From assembly GCA_034111645.1 (NCBI GenBank), contig JAWUWW010000041.1, positions 1 through 64,000 on the forward strand: a DNA stretch of 64,000 nucleotides. The letters are read 5' to 3'. The stretch's first letter is position 1; each line of letters starts with the position of its first letter. The notes under the pieces were generated by a model. The model was not told the origin of the DNA, ran no database searches, and saw only the letters and a list, made by a program, of their open reading frames with translations. Source of the DNA: CANLBN01 sp034111645. Lineage in GTDB: Bacteria > Pseudomonadota > Gammaproteobacteria > Pseudomonadales > Cellvibrionaceae. The translations under genes were made by a program, and so were the position numbers. Below, piece by piece: positions 1 to 7,806 of this stretch.

Positions 1-521
1 TAACATCTGCCACCAAGTCGAATGGAATTTTTCACTCTATGCCTTATTGGGATGAGCGTTTCGCCGCAATAGCTGCCGACTACCCAAACGTCAAAATTGA
101 TCAATATCATATTGATATTTTAACGGCCTATTTTGTCAGCAAGCCAGAGTACTTTGATGTCATTGTTGGTAGTAATTTATTTGGTGATATTCTTTCAGAT
201 TTAGGCCCTGCTTGTACGGGCACAATTGCGATTGCTCCATCGGCAAACATTAACCCTGAAAAAGAATTTCCCTCTATGTTCGAGCCGGTTCATGGTTCAG
301 CGCCTGATATTTATGGTCAAAATATAGCTAATCCTATTGGCACTATTTGGGCCGCTGCAATGATGTTGGAACACCTAGGCGAACAGGCAGGTCACGATAT
401 GATTTTGCAAGCGATTGAGTCCGTGGTTAAAGCACCAACCGTTTTAACACCTGATATGGGCGGTAAAGCGTCAACTCAACAATTAGGCGATGCCATCAAC
501 ATTGAAATTTCTTCACACTAA
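1..521 (+). CDS. Tartrate dehydrogenase / D-malate dehydrogenase-like protein (3' part)
   Basis: The reading frame is open from base 3, so the gene starts before the window. The visible C-terminal part belongs to the isocitrate/isopropylmalate dehydrogenase superfamily. The segment TKSNGIFHSMPYWDER, followed by DILTAYFVSKPEYFDVIV, GSNLFGDILSDLGP and a C-terminal FEPVHGSAPDI, is typical of the TtuC/DmlA branch, which oxidises tartrate or D-malate with NAD and a divalent metal. The aspartates of DILSD are metal ligands in this family. Isopropylmalate dehydrogenase is less likely because the NGIFHSMPYW stretch is of the tartrate/D-malate type. The exact substrate cannot be told from sequence. 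It ends 17 nt before a MITE-like element and converges on the LysR gene. Confidence 0.85.
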   Translation, partial: TSATKSNGIFHSMPYWDERFAAIAADYPNVKIDQYHIDILTAYFVSKPEYFDVIVGSNLFGDILSDLGPACTGTIAIAPSANINPEKEFPSMFEPVHGSAPDIYGQNIANPIGTIWAAAMMLEHLGEQAGHDMILQAIESVVKAPTVLTPDMGGKASTQQLGDAINIEISSH

Positions 522-537
522 CTTTCATTAAATAGAA

Positions 538-701
538 TGAGACCTTTACACGGAAGATGATTTTGCTTTCAGGCAAGGCAAAAACGCAGGTCAAGAGGGA
601 ATTTGTGTGTTATAAATGACCGTTTGAGTACGTTTTTCCTCGGTGCCCCCTTGAGGGGTAAACCTGAATGGAAGTGAAATGGCTTTCGGGCAAAGGTCTC
701 A
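538..701. mobile_element. MITE-like non-coding element, 164 bp
   Basis: The segment is bounded by a perfect 10-bp terminal inverted repeat, TGAGACCTTT (538-547) and AAAGGTCTCA (692-701). It is flanked on both sides by GAA (535-537 and 702-704), which could be a 3-bp target duplication. Inside are a near-perfect 12-bp direct repeat (GCTTTCAGGCAA at 565-576, GCTTTCGGGCAA at 682-693) and a CCCC-TTGA-GGGG hairpin at 647-658. There is no ORF of note. This is the architecture of a small transposase-less element moved in trans by a DDE-type insertion sequence. The parent element is not in the window and no second copy was seen. Confidence 0.5.
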
Positions 702-703
702 GA

Positions 704-744
704 ATAAAGGCGTGTTAACTTTTACAGCGTTATCACGCCTTTAT
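704..744. terminator. Terminator hairpin between converging genes
   Basis: An 11-bp stem, ATAAAGGCGTG paired with CACGCCTTTAT, has a 19-nt loop. It is followed by TTTTCT on the + strand and preceded by an A-rich stretch that reads as U-rich on the other strand. It lies between the converging dehydrogenase and LysR genes. Its right arm overlaps the last codons of the LysR gene. Confidence 0.65.
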
Positions 745-1668
745 TTTTCTTACGATATATCCTGCATACAATTCGGAATCAAAATAATTTTGACAATGTT
801 CGGTAAATACTTGCACGATACGAGTGGCGTAGCTATCTGGTCGTCTTGATAAAACTAAGTTTGGCCCCTGACTTTTTCCATCGATGGGCAGGCAAACAAC
901 TTTTTTGCCACCATAGGTAGCGTCGATCAAGGGTCGCAGATTCATGATAGCGAAGCCTAAATTTTCAGCCACGAGGCTACGAACCATTTCATAGGTTCTG
1001 GTGCGATAGACAATACTTGGTTGAAATCCTTCAGACTCAAAAAGCGAGGTGACGTATATTCGCGATAGCGGCAGGTCTAATAAAATCATCGGTAAATCTT
1101 GCAGCTCGCTAAGGCTAACTGATGCTCGCTTACTAAGCGGATTGCTCTGCGCAACGGCAACGTGCGGCGGCACATTTGCGAGTGTTGTCTTAATCACATT
1201 ATCAGGCAGATTAAAATCATAGCTTAAGATAACGTCCACGATACCATCTCTCAACCAATCCTGAATTTCAACAACATCCCCCTCGTGTATATGAATCGAA
1301 ACACCTGGATGATCGCGCGCTAAGTCACCGATTATTGAGGGTAAAAGGTGCGCTGAAATACTTTGAAAACAGCCTACGTGCAAGTCACCTATTAAGGTGC
1401 GGCCAAAACCCGCTAGCTTTTCATTAAATGAGCTCACCTCTTCTAGCAAGGACTCTATATTCGCTATTATTTGCCGGCCTGTTTGGGTAATTGTGAGTCC
1501 CTTTGCTTTGTGCCTTACAAATATCGTGACACCAAATTCGCCCTCAGCTTTATCGATGGCGGCTAACACTGAGGAGGTGGATATATTTAAGTCCTTGGCT
1601 GCTTGGCTGATGTTGCATAAGCGAGCGGCGGTGGCGACGTAGGTTAATTGTCGAAATGAGGTATTCAT
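733..1668 (-). CDS. LysR-family transcriptional regulator
   Basis: The product is 311 residues, the usual LTTR length. The N-terminal helix-turn-helix starts at residue 3 (FRQLTYVATAARLCNISQAA, then ISTSSVLAAIDKAE). A type 2 periplasmic-binding-like effector domain follows from about residue 90. It is transcribed away from the semialdehyde dehydrogenase gene across a 293-bp shared region, the usual arrangement for an LTTR controlling its divergent neighbour. The upstream dehydrogenase (1-521) may belong to the same regulon. The effector is unknown; a C4 hydroxy- or dicarboxylate would fit the neighbours but is an inference. Confidence 0.9.
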   Translation of the reverse strand: MNTSFRQLTYVATAARLCNISQAAKDLNISTSSVLAAIDKAEGEFGVTIFVRHKAKGLTITQTGRQIIANIESLLEEVSSFNEKLAGFGRTLIGDLHVGCFQSISAHLLPSIIGDLARDHPGVSIHIHEGDVVEIQDWLRDGIVDVILSYDFNLPDNVIKTTLANVPPHVAVAQSNPLSKRASVSLSELQDLPMILLDLPLSRIYVTSLFESEGFQPSIVYRTRTYEMVRSLVAENLGFAIMNLRPLIDATYGGKKVVCLPIDGKSQGPNLVLSRRPDSYATRIVQVFTEHCQNYFDSELYAGYIVRKIKA

Positions 1669-1961
1669 TAATAAGTCACTCTTTGATATCTACAAACTAC
1701 TTTTTATACAATGGCATTAACGCTAGAATAATGCTGCATAGTTGATGAACTTTTAGATAGAACACGCTATTAATATCTAGTATTCACTAAAAAATAAATT
1801 TATTACAACTTTAAATTACATTTTTCAAAAAGAGACGATATCTGTAATGTGAAATTTTCAAGCAAGTCGTCCAACAAGAAGCATTTAATCTGATCTTCAA
1901 CCTTATCTATGACTCGTTTACCCCAAAGATGCTAGTTAGTTAACAAACTGAGGAGTTTTTT
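1669..1961. promoter_or_regulatory. Divergent regulatory region, LysR gene / dehydrogenase operon
   Basis: This AT-rich 293-bp spacer lies between divergent genes and probably holds both promoters and the LTTR binding sites. Short dyads with the LTTR-like spacing are visible, such as AGTT-GATG-AACT near 1741-1752, but none stands out enough to name as the operator. A clear ribosome binding site, AGGAG (1951-1955), precedes the GTG start at 1962. Confidence 0.4.
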
Positions 1962-3398
1962 GTGCAATTATTTGAAAGTCTATTATTTATTAATGGTGAG
2001 TGGCGAAGTGGCAGCGATGGCACTTTTGAGGATGTGATAAACCCAGCCACTGAAGCCGTGGTCGGTAAAGTCGCGGTCGCCACCGAAGCAGACGTTAAGT
2101 TAGCACTTGCTGCAGCTGACAAAGGCTTTAAGCATTGGAAAACAGTATCTCCACAACAGCGCAAAGCCATCCTTAAAAAGACAGCTTTACTAGTACAGCT
2201 TCGCAAAGAAGAATTATCTAAAGCGATGACCATTGAACAAGGCAAACCTCTCGAAGAATCAAGGGGTGAGATAGACCGTGTGGTTGATACCTTCGAGTGG
2301 TGTGCTGAGGAGGCCACGCGAACCTATGGGCGACTATTGCCGCAGCGTAAGGCAGGTAGCCGTGAGATGATTATTAGAGAACCCATTGGCCCAGTCGCAG
2401 CCTTTGCCCCTTGGAACTTTCCTGCTGCGATGAGTGTGCGCAAAATCGCGGCGGCAATCGGTGCTGGTTGCTCGATAATTATTAAGCACTCTGAAGAGTC
2501 TCCCGCCGTTTGTGCGGGCATAGCCCAAGCTTGTCACGATGCTGGTTTGCCAGCAGGCGTTTTAAATTTACTCTATTGCCCGCCAGCGCTTATCTCTAAA
2601 CTTCTGATCGAGTCTCCGATCATAAAAAAAATATCCTTAACCGGCTCGGTAGCGGTTGGGCGAACCTTGAGTAGCCTAGCGGGTCAACACCTCAAGCCCG
2701 TCACTATGGAGCTTGGTGGTCATGCTCCCGTTATCGTCTTTGAAGATGCCGATATCGAAAAAGCAGCGGCGCTAACAGCAGCTTTTAAATATAGAAATGC
2801 AGGACAAGTGTGTCTAGGTGTTAGTCGAGTCTTCGTGCAGCGCGCTGTGTACGATAAATTTATGGACTGCTTCTTAAGTCACGTTAAGCAATTAAAAGTG
2901 GGCGATGGCATGGATCCTTCGACGACCATGGGGCCGCTAGCTAACGCACGTCAACTTGAATCCATGCAACGCATAATGGGCGATGTTAAACAGCGCAATG
3001 GAAATATTGTTTGCGGCGGTAAACGTATCGGTGACAAAGGCTACTTCTGGGAGCCTACCGTCATTAACAATATCACCGATGATGCAATGCTAATGACTGA
3101 AGAGCCCTTTGGGCCTATCACTCCTGTTGTGCCTTTTGATACTTTTGATGAAGTCGTCGAGCGCGCCAATCAGCTCAATTTAGGCCTGGCAGCTTACGCT
3201 TTTACAAACTCTTTAAAAATATCGACCGCTATTGTCGATGCATTGGATGCCGGCTGGCTTGGCATTAATGCATTTTCTCCCGCCCTTGCTGAAGCGCCCT
3301 TTGGCGGCATGAAAGCAAGTGGGATTGGTCGTGAAGGTGGGCCAGAGGGATTCGCAGCCTATACACAAACAAAGTTTGTCAGTCTGGACGCGAGTTAA
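1962..3398 (+). CDS. NAD(P)-dependent aldehyde dehydrogenase, succinate-semialdehyde dehydrogenase-like
   Basis: A 478-residue member of the ALDH superfamily, oxidising an aldehyde, probably a small semialdehyde, to the acid. Visible landmarks are the APWNFP motif in the cofactor fold, SLTGSVAVGR of the Rossmann region, the general-base glutamate in MELGGHAP, and the catalytic cysteine (about C284) in NAGQVCLG. It starts with GTG behind a good AGGAG site. Closest families are GabD-like and the alpha-ketoglutaric or succinic semialdehyde dehydrogenases. The next gene, 84 bp on, is a beta-hydroxyacid dehydrogenase, so the pair may process semialdehydes from a hydroxyacid or sugar-acid pathway. 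The precise substrate is not established. Confidence 0.88.
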   Translation: MQLFESLLFINGEWRSGSDGTFEDVINPATEAVVGKVAVATEADVKLALAAADKGFKHWKTVSPQQRKAILKKTALLVQLRKEELSKAMTIEQGKPLEESRGEIDRVVDTFEWCAEEATRTYGRLLPQRKAGSREMIIREPIGPVAAFAPWNFPAAMSVRKIAAAIGAGCSIIIKHSEESPAVCAGIAQACHDAGLPAGVLNLLYCPPALISKLLIESPIIKKISLTGSVAVGRTLSSLAGQHLKPVTMELGGHAPVIVFEDADIEKAAALTAAFKYRNAGQVCLGVSRVFVQRAVYDKFMDCFLSHVKQLKVGDGMDPSTTMGPLANARQLESMQRIMGDVKQRNGNIVCGGKRIGDKGYFWEPTVINNITDDAMLMTEEPFGPITPVVPFDTFDEVVERANQLNLGLAAYAFTNSLKISTAIVDALDAGWLGINAFSPALAEAPFGGMKASGIGREGGPEGFAAYTQTKFVSLDAS

Positions 3399-3482
3399 CA
3401 ATTATCCTACATTTCGATAAAAATCCTTTAACGCAGGCTGGATTTTTTACTCATTAGAATCATATATTAAGGTGTTTTTAAT

Positions 3483-4364
3483 ATGAAAAAAGTTGCATTT
3501 ATCGGCCTAGGATTAATGGGCATCTCGATGGCCAATAATATTCTAAAGGCTGGCCATAGTGTTGTAGGTTTCGACCGAGAAGAGTCGCGCATGAAATTAC
3601 ATGTGGCCAATGGTGGTGAAATTGCCAACACGGCTGCCGAGGCCACTAGCGGGGCAGAAATTGTAATTTCGATGTTACCCTTTGGTTCGATCGTTAAAAG
3701 TGCACTTTTTGATGAAAATGGCATTGCAGATGCTCTTGCCGACAATGCAATTTTTATTGATATGTCAACGATCCATCCACTGGAATCAGACGCGATCCGC
3801 GAGGCCCTTGGCCGTCGCGGCAAGACTATGATTGATGCGCCTGTAGGTCGAACATCCGTCGAAGCCGTTGACGGCAAACTACTTATTATGGCGGGAGGAG
3901 ATGCAGATGCATTACTTCAAGCAAAGCCCATTTTTGAGTGTATGGGCGACACCATTATTGATTGTGGCGGGCCTGGAACAGGCATTCGTATGAAAATAGT
4001 CAATAACTTTATGACCACCTCGCTCAACGTTCTTTCTGCTGAATGCCTTACGCTCTCTGATAAAGTAGGATTAAACCGAGACCTTGCCATTAAGGTCATG
4101 AGTGGCACCGCAGCGATCAAAAGTCATATTTTAACGACTTACCCTGCTAGAGTTTTAAAAAATGATCTTTCGCCTTCATTTGCGATTGATCTTGCCAACA
4201 AAGACCTGCTGATTTCTCTCGATTTAGGCGAGAAGTTTGGGATCAATTTGCAAATGGGTCGAGCAGCAAGCGTAGTTTATAAAGAAGCGCAAGATAAGGG
4301 TCGAGGCAATCAAGATTGGACCGCATTGTATGCAATGCTGTCACCAGAAGGTCAAAAGGCATAA
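3483..4364 (+). CDS. NAD(P)-dependent beta-hydroxyacid dehydrogenase (3-hydroxyisobutyrate / tartronate semialdehyde reductase family)
   Basis: A 293-residue protein of the 3-hydroxyisobutyrate dehydrogenase family. The N-terminal Rossmann motif GLGLMG occupies residues 8-13. It is followed by the substrate-binding segment DAPVGRTSVEA and by GPGTGIRMKIVNN, which carries the catalytic lysine and the conserved asparagine. GarR/GlxR (tartronate semialdehyde reductase) and MmsB belong here. With a tartrate-type dehydrogenase and a semialdehyde dehydrogenase nearby, a hydroxyacid or tartronate semialdehyde route is plausible, but sequence alone does not decide it. Probably cotranscribed with the gene before it. 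A hairpin follows 28 bp downstream. Confidence 0.87.
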   Translation: MKKVAFIGLGLMGISMANNILKAGHSVVGFDREESRMKLHVANGGEIANTAAEATSGAEIVISMLPFGSIVKSALFDENGIADALADNAIFIDMSTIHPLESDAIREALGRRGKTMIDAPVGRTSVEAVDGKLLIMAGGDADALLQAKPIFECMGDTIIDCGGPGTGIRMKIVNNFMTTSLNVLSAECLTLSDKVGLNRDLAIKVMSGTAAIKSHILTTYPARVLKNDLSPSFAIDLANKDLLISLDLGEKFGINLQMGRAASVVYKEAQDKGRGNQDWTALYAMLSPEGQKA

Positions 4365-4392
4365 GCAGATGTAGCACTAACAATAATAACTG

Positions 4393-4454
4393 GAGAGAAA
4401 TAAACAAGAGAATATATTTTCAGTCTTGTTATTTCTCTCTCTACTGCCTTTTTA
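4393..4454 (+). terminator. Probable terminator of the dehydrogenase operon
   Basis: A long inverted repeat pairs 4393-4409 (GAGAGAAATAAACAAGA) with 4424-4439 (TCTTGTTATTTCTCTC), with one bulged base and a 14-nt loop. A short run of T follows at about 4449. The stem is AU-rich, so termination strength is uncertain. Confidence 0.5.
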
Positions 4455-4651
4455 AACATTATTTATGTTTATTTAACTCTTTTTTTGCTAATAACATATC
4501 AAATCAGTCATCCCTACATTTTTAAAATTAACCATCTATTAAAATATTGGTGCTTATTAATTGGCATGAACGCATTCCATTGCCTACACTAAATCTTTGT
4601 GACTCAAAAAGTCGAACATCCGCTTCTTTGACCATTATTAAAGGATTTATT

Positions 4652-6551
4652 ATGCTGTCAATTTTTAAAAACTTACTTAATCTGCAATTATCGTGGAATG
4701 TAAAACTCAAAGTAGTGATTGCCATTACCATACTCGGATTGGTGCTTGTTGCAGGCTCTGGCCTGATGGGACTGAATACCGTCAAAATTAGTTTTGGTCA
4801 GCAAAAACAGGCGACAGACTATAATATGATGTCGCTTTTATTATCCAACACTTTACTAGAGCTTAGGCTAGAATCGCAAAACATAAGCAAAGAAAATAGC
4901 CATGATTTTTATACTAAATTAGATATGCTAAGTGCTCTAGCGACTAAGAAATCGGATGCTACTCGCGAGCTAGAAAATGAGGATCTTTCCAAGCTTTCTA
5001 GTCGCTTAACTGAGCTTGTGGCCACTTATGTGTCACAAAATAAACAGATCTTAGAGGGGCGAGCAATTATTGGTTTTACCCCATCCGATGGTAAATTAAA
5101 GCTTTTTAATGAGGCTCGAATAGCGATAGAAAAAGCTAGGTTTTCAATGATAGATGACGATATTATTACCATGGTTTCTGGCCACAAAGCGTATCTGCTT
5201 ACTAACAGCGACAACGATAGAGGAGCGCTAGAAAAAGGTTTAATAAATTTAGAAGCTACCGTTACCAAAATGAAATGGCAAAAGATACCAATCGGTCAAA
5301 TGGTTGCGACTTATAGAGCCGCCTTCGAAGAAATTAAAGGCTTAATCAATGCAGAGTTAGCTATTGAGGCCGAATTAGAGCCTGTGTTTAAGGAACTCAA
5401 AAGTATACTGACGCAACAAAAAACAATTCTCGATGAAGAGATTATTGTTCAGGTTGCCGCTAAAGCTGATGGCGCTCAAAAAACAGCAAGTAATATTATG
5501 TTGATAGCGGCTTTAATTATGGCACTTGTTATTTTTACTAGCCTAGGAGCAATTGCTAGAGCATTAAACGTACAGTTAAAATCTATGCATAAATTTCTGA
5601 AAAAAGTCTCTGAAGGTGATTTTTCTGGTCGCCTTGGAACTAACGACAATAGCAAAGATGAGTTTACTCAGCTAAAAAATGCGGCAAATTTAATGGTGCA
5701 TGATATTTCTGAAGTCATTGCCGATGTCGTTGTTGGCAATGATACTGTATTAACTATTCGTCAGCGCCTGGAGAGCTCAGTTGGTCAGCTTGCTATATCA
5801 AGTGAGCAAGTCGAGCGTAAAACTCAAGCATCAACGGATGCAACGCAACAAATTTCTAGTGCCGTTAATGATGTGGCCAAGCGCTCGGTAGGTGTTAGTG
5901 AAACTATACAGTTAGCCTCTGATAGCACACAGACTGGCGGTAAGGTGATTAAGGAATGTGTAGAGTCTATGTCACATATTGTAAGATTGATTAATGAAAC
6001 GCATACAGAAGTCGAAGATTTAGCACAATCTAGTAATAAAATGATGGGCATTATTGATGTTATTAATGGCCTAGCAGATCAAACCAATCTGTTAGCCTTA
6101 AGCTGCGCGAGCGGGTGAAGCTGGCCGTGGATTCTCTGTAGTTGCAGATGAGGTGCGTGCGCTGGCTCAAAAAACTGTCGATGCGACCACTAGTATTGGT
6201 CAGATCATTAAGAATTTTAATAATCAATCTAATAAAATGAGCAAGCTAATGAAGCAAGGAATTAGCGTAACGTCATCTGGTCAAGAAAGCGCAAATAATG
6301 CGCGCTTATCATTTGATTATATTGACTCCTCCATTCATAAAGTCGTCGGTGAGATGAATCAAGTCGTATCCGCAGTTGAGGAAATCTCGCTCAACACCAA
6401 TGATATTGCGACTCAGATCAGTGATATTTATAAGCAAAGTGAATCTACCAAAGAGATACGACAGCAACTAGAAAATTATTCTCAACAGCTATCTAGTCAA
6501 ACGGTCACTATAAGTAAAATTACCAGTCGCTTTGTTTTAGCAAAAATCTAA
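4652..6551 (+). pseudogene. Methyl-accepting chemotaxis protein, frameshifted
   Basis: The ATG at 4652 is the best start (AAGGA at 4641-4645). The protein has an N-terminal membrane segment (residues 15-35), a periplasmic helical region of about 240 residues resembling HBM-type sensors, a second membrane segment, a HAMP region and a signalling domain. Translation stops at 6118 right after DQTNLLAL. The correct continuation, from GEAGRGFSVVADEVRALAQK onward, resumes in the +1 frame and runs to 6551. Compared with the universal tip NAAIEAARAGE, the DNA lacks 14 nt at 6100/6101, and restoring 14 nt makes the two frames agree. The broken gene could give a truncated product without the kinase-control tip. 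A sequencing error is possible but a 14-nt loss is unlike one. Confidence 0.85.
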
Positions 6552-6674
6552 TTTCTGTAAAACTTTTAGACTAATATTGAGTGGCATTAAAGTGCTGCAA
6601 ATCATACAATTAAATGACATTATTTTTTTATAGATCTACATAAAAACTTTGCGGGTTAAAAAGGTTATTGATTC

Positions 6675-7298
6675 ATGGGCGTGACGACGAAGGGTACTCT
6701 CTTTACAATTTCAGCACCTTCTGGCGCCGGTAAAACTAGCTTAGTCAAAGCGCTGCTAGATCAGGACGAAAATGCACAAGCTTCTGTTTCATATACCACT
6801 CGCGCTATGCGCCCTGGTGAAGTTGATGGTCGCGATTATTACTTTATTGACAAAAGTCGATTTGATGAGATGTTATCTAAGACTGAGTTTTTAGAGCACG
6901 CTCAGGTTTTTAAAAATCTTTATGGCACCTCTCAAGCCTGGGTAAAACAAACCTTAGCTAAAGGTAGGGATGTTATTTTAGAGATCGACTGGCAAGGTGC
7001 TGCTCAAATTCGTAGACTTTTGCCTGAAACTGAAGGCATTTTTATTCTTCCTCCATCGCGACAATCCTTAGAGGAAAGATTGCGTGGACGCGGTCAAGAT
7101 GATGAAGCTGTTATAAAACAGCGTATGCAAGAAGCTAAAAATGAAATCTCTCATTACGTAGATGCTCAATGGCTTATTGTTAATGATGATTTTGAACAGG
7201 CATTAATAGAACTTAAAAGTATTTTGTTAGCACAGCGGTTAAAGGCCAGCTTACAACAGCAAAAACATGCCTCATTATTGTGCGATCTATTGTCGTAG
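6675..7298 (+). CDS. gmk: Guanylate kinase
   Basis: A 207-residue cytoplasmic enzyme that phosphorylates GMP to GDP with ATP. The P-loop is SGAGKTS at about residues 16-22. The GMP-binding segment SYTTRAMRPGEVDGRDYYF and the LEIDWQGA motif follow, all as in Gmk. Length is normal. It is followed by rpoZ and spoT, the conserved gmk-rpoZ-spoT order of gammaproteobacteria, so GTP-pool control, RNA polymerase and (p)ppGpp metabolism are linked genetically here. Confidence 0.97.
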   Translation: MGVTTKGTLFTISAPSGAGKTSLVKALLDQDENAQASVSYTTRAMRPGEVDGRDYYFIDKSRFDEMLSKTEFLEHAQVFKNLYGTSQAWVKQTLAKGRDVILEIDWQGAAQIRRLLPETEGIFILPPSRQSLEERLRGRGQDDEAVIKQRMQEAKNEISHYVDAQWLIVNDDFEQALIELKSILLAQRLKASLQQQKHASLLCDLLS

Positions 7299-7361
7299 TC
7301 GACTAAATTGACTATCATGCTAGTCTTACGTTATTACCCCTTTATACTTGGATAAATTTTT

Positions 7362-7658
7362 ATGGCACGTATTACTGTCGAAGACTGCCTTGAGCATGTT
7401 GAAAATCGTTTTGAACTTGTTCTTGTTGGCACTAAAAGAGCACGTCAACTAGCAACTGGCGGCAAACAGCCAATGGTTCCTGAAGAAAACGATAAACCAA
7501 CGGTTATTGCTTTGCGCGAAATAGAAGAAGGTTTTATTAAACCCAGCATTCTTTTAGAAAAAGACGAGCCCGATTATAAAGAAGAGTTTGTTATTGATAC
7601 CTCTGCTTCATTAATCGACAATCCATTAGATACTCCCGAAGCAGGTTCAACTATTTAA
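7362..7658 (+). CDS. rpoZ: DNA-directed RNA polymerase omega subunit
   Basis: The 98-residue protein begins MARITVEDCLEHVENRFELV and continues with KRARQLATGG and KPTVIALREI, the conserved omega core. Omega binds the beta-prime subunit, assists polymerase assembly and forms part of a (p)ppGpp site. The acidic C-terminal tail is variable in the family. It lies 63 bp after gmk. Confidence 0.97.
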   Translation: MARITVEDCLEHVENRFELVLVGTKRARQLATGGKQPMVPEENDKPTVIALREIEEGFIKPSILLEKDEPDYKEEFVIDTSASLIDNPLDTPEAGSTI

Positions 7659-7806
7659 TAATATTGCTACATTCTCAACGAGGCTTGATGAAAGTCGTTA
7701 GTAATTTTTTTATGTTTTACTCAAACTGTGTTCAGGTGTGTAAAAAACGCCTGAAGCTCCTATCTAAGATTACCAAATTATCAGCCAATAACTCTAGGTC
7801 ATTTAC

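Noticed and set aside
1397..1642. 81-residue plus-strand frame inside the LysR gene
   Set aside because: Antisense shadow of the helix-turn-helix region of the LysR gene.
6153..6551. Separate 132-residue chemotaxis protein
   Set aside because: It is the C-terminal part of the frameshifted receptor starting at 4652; a 14-nt restoration joins the two frames.
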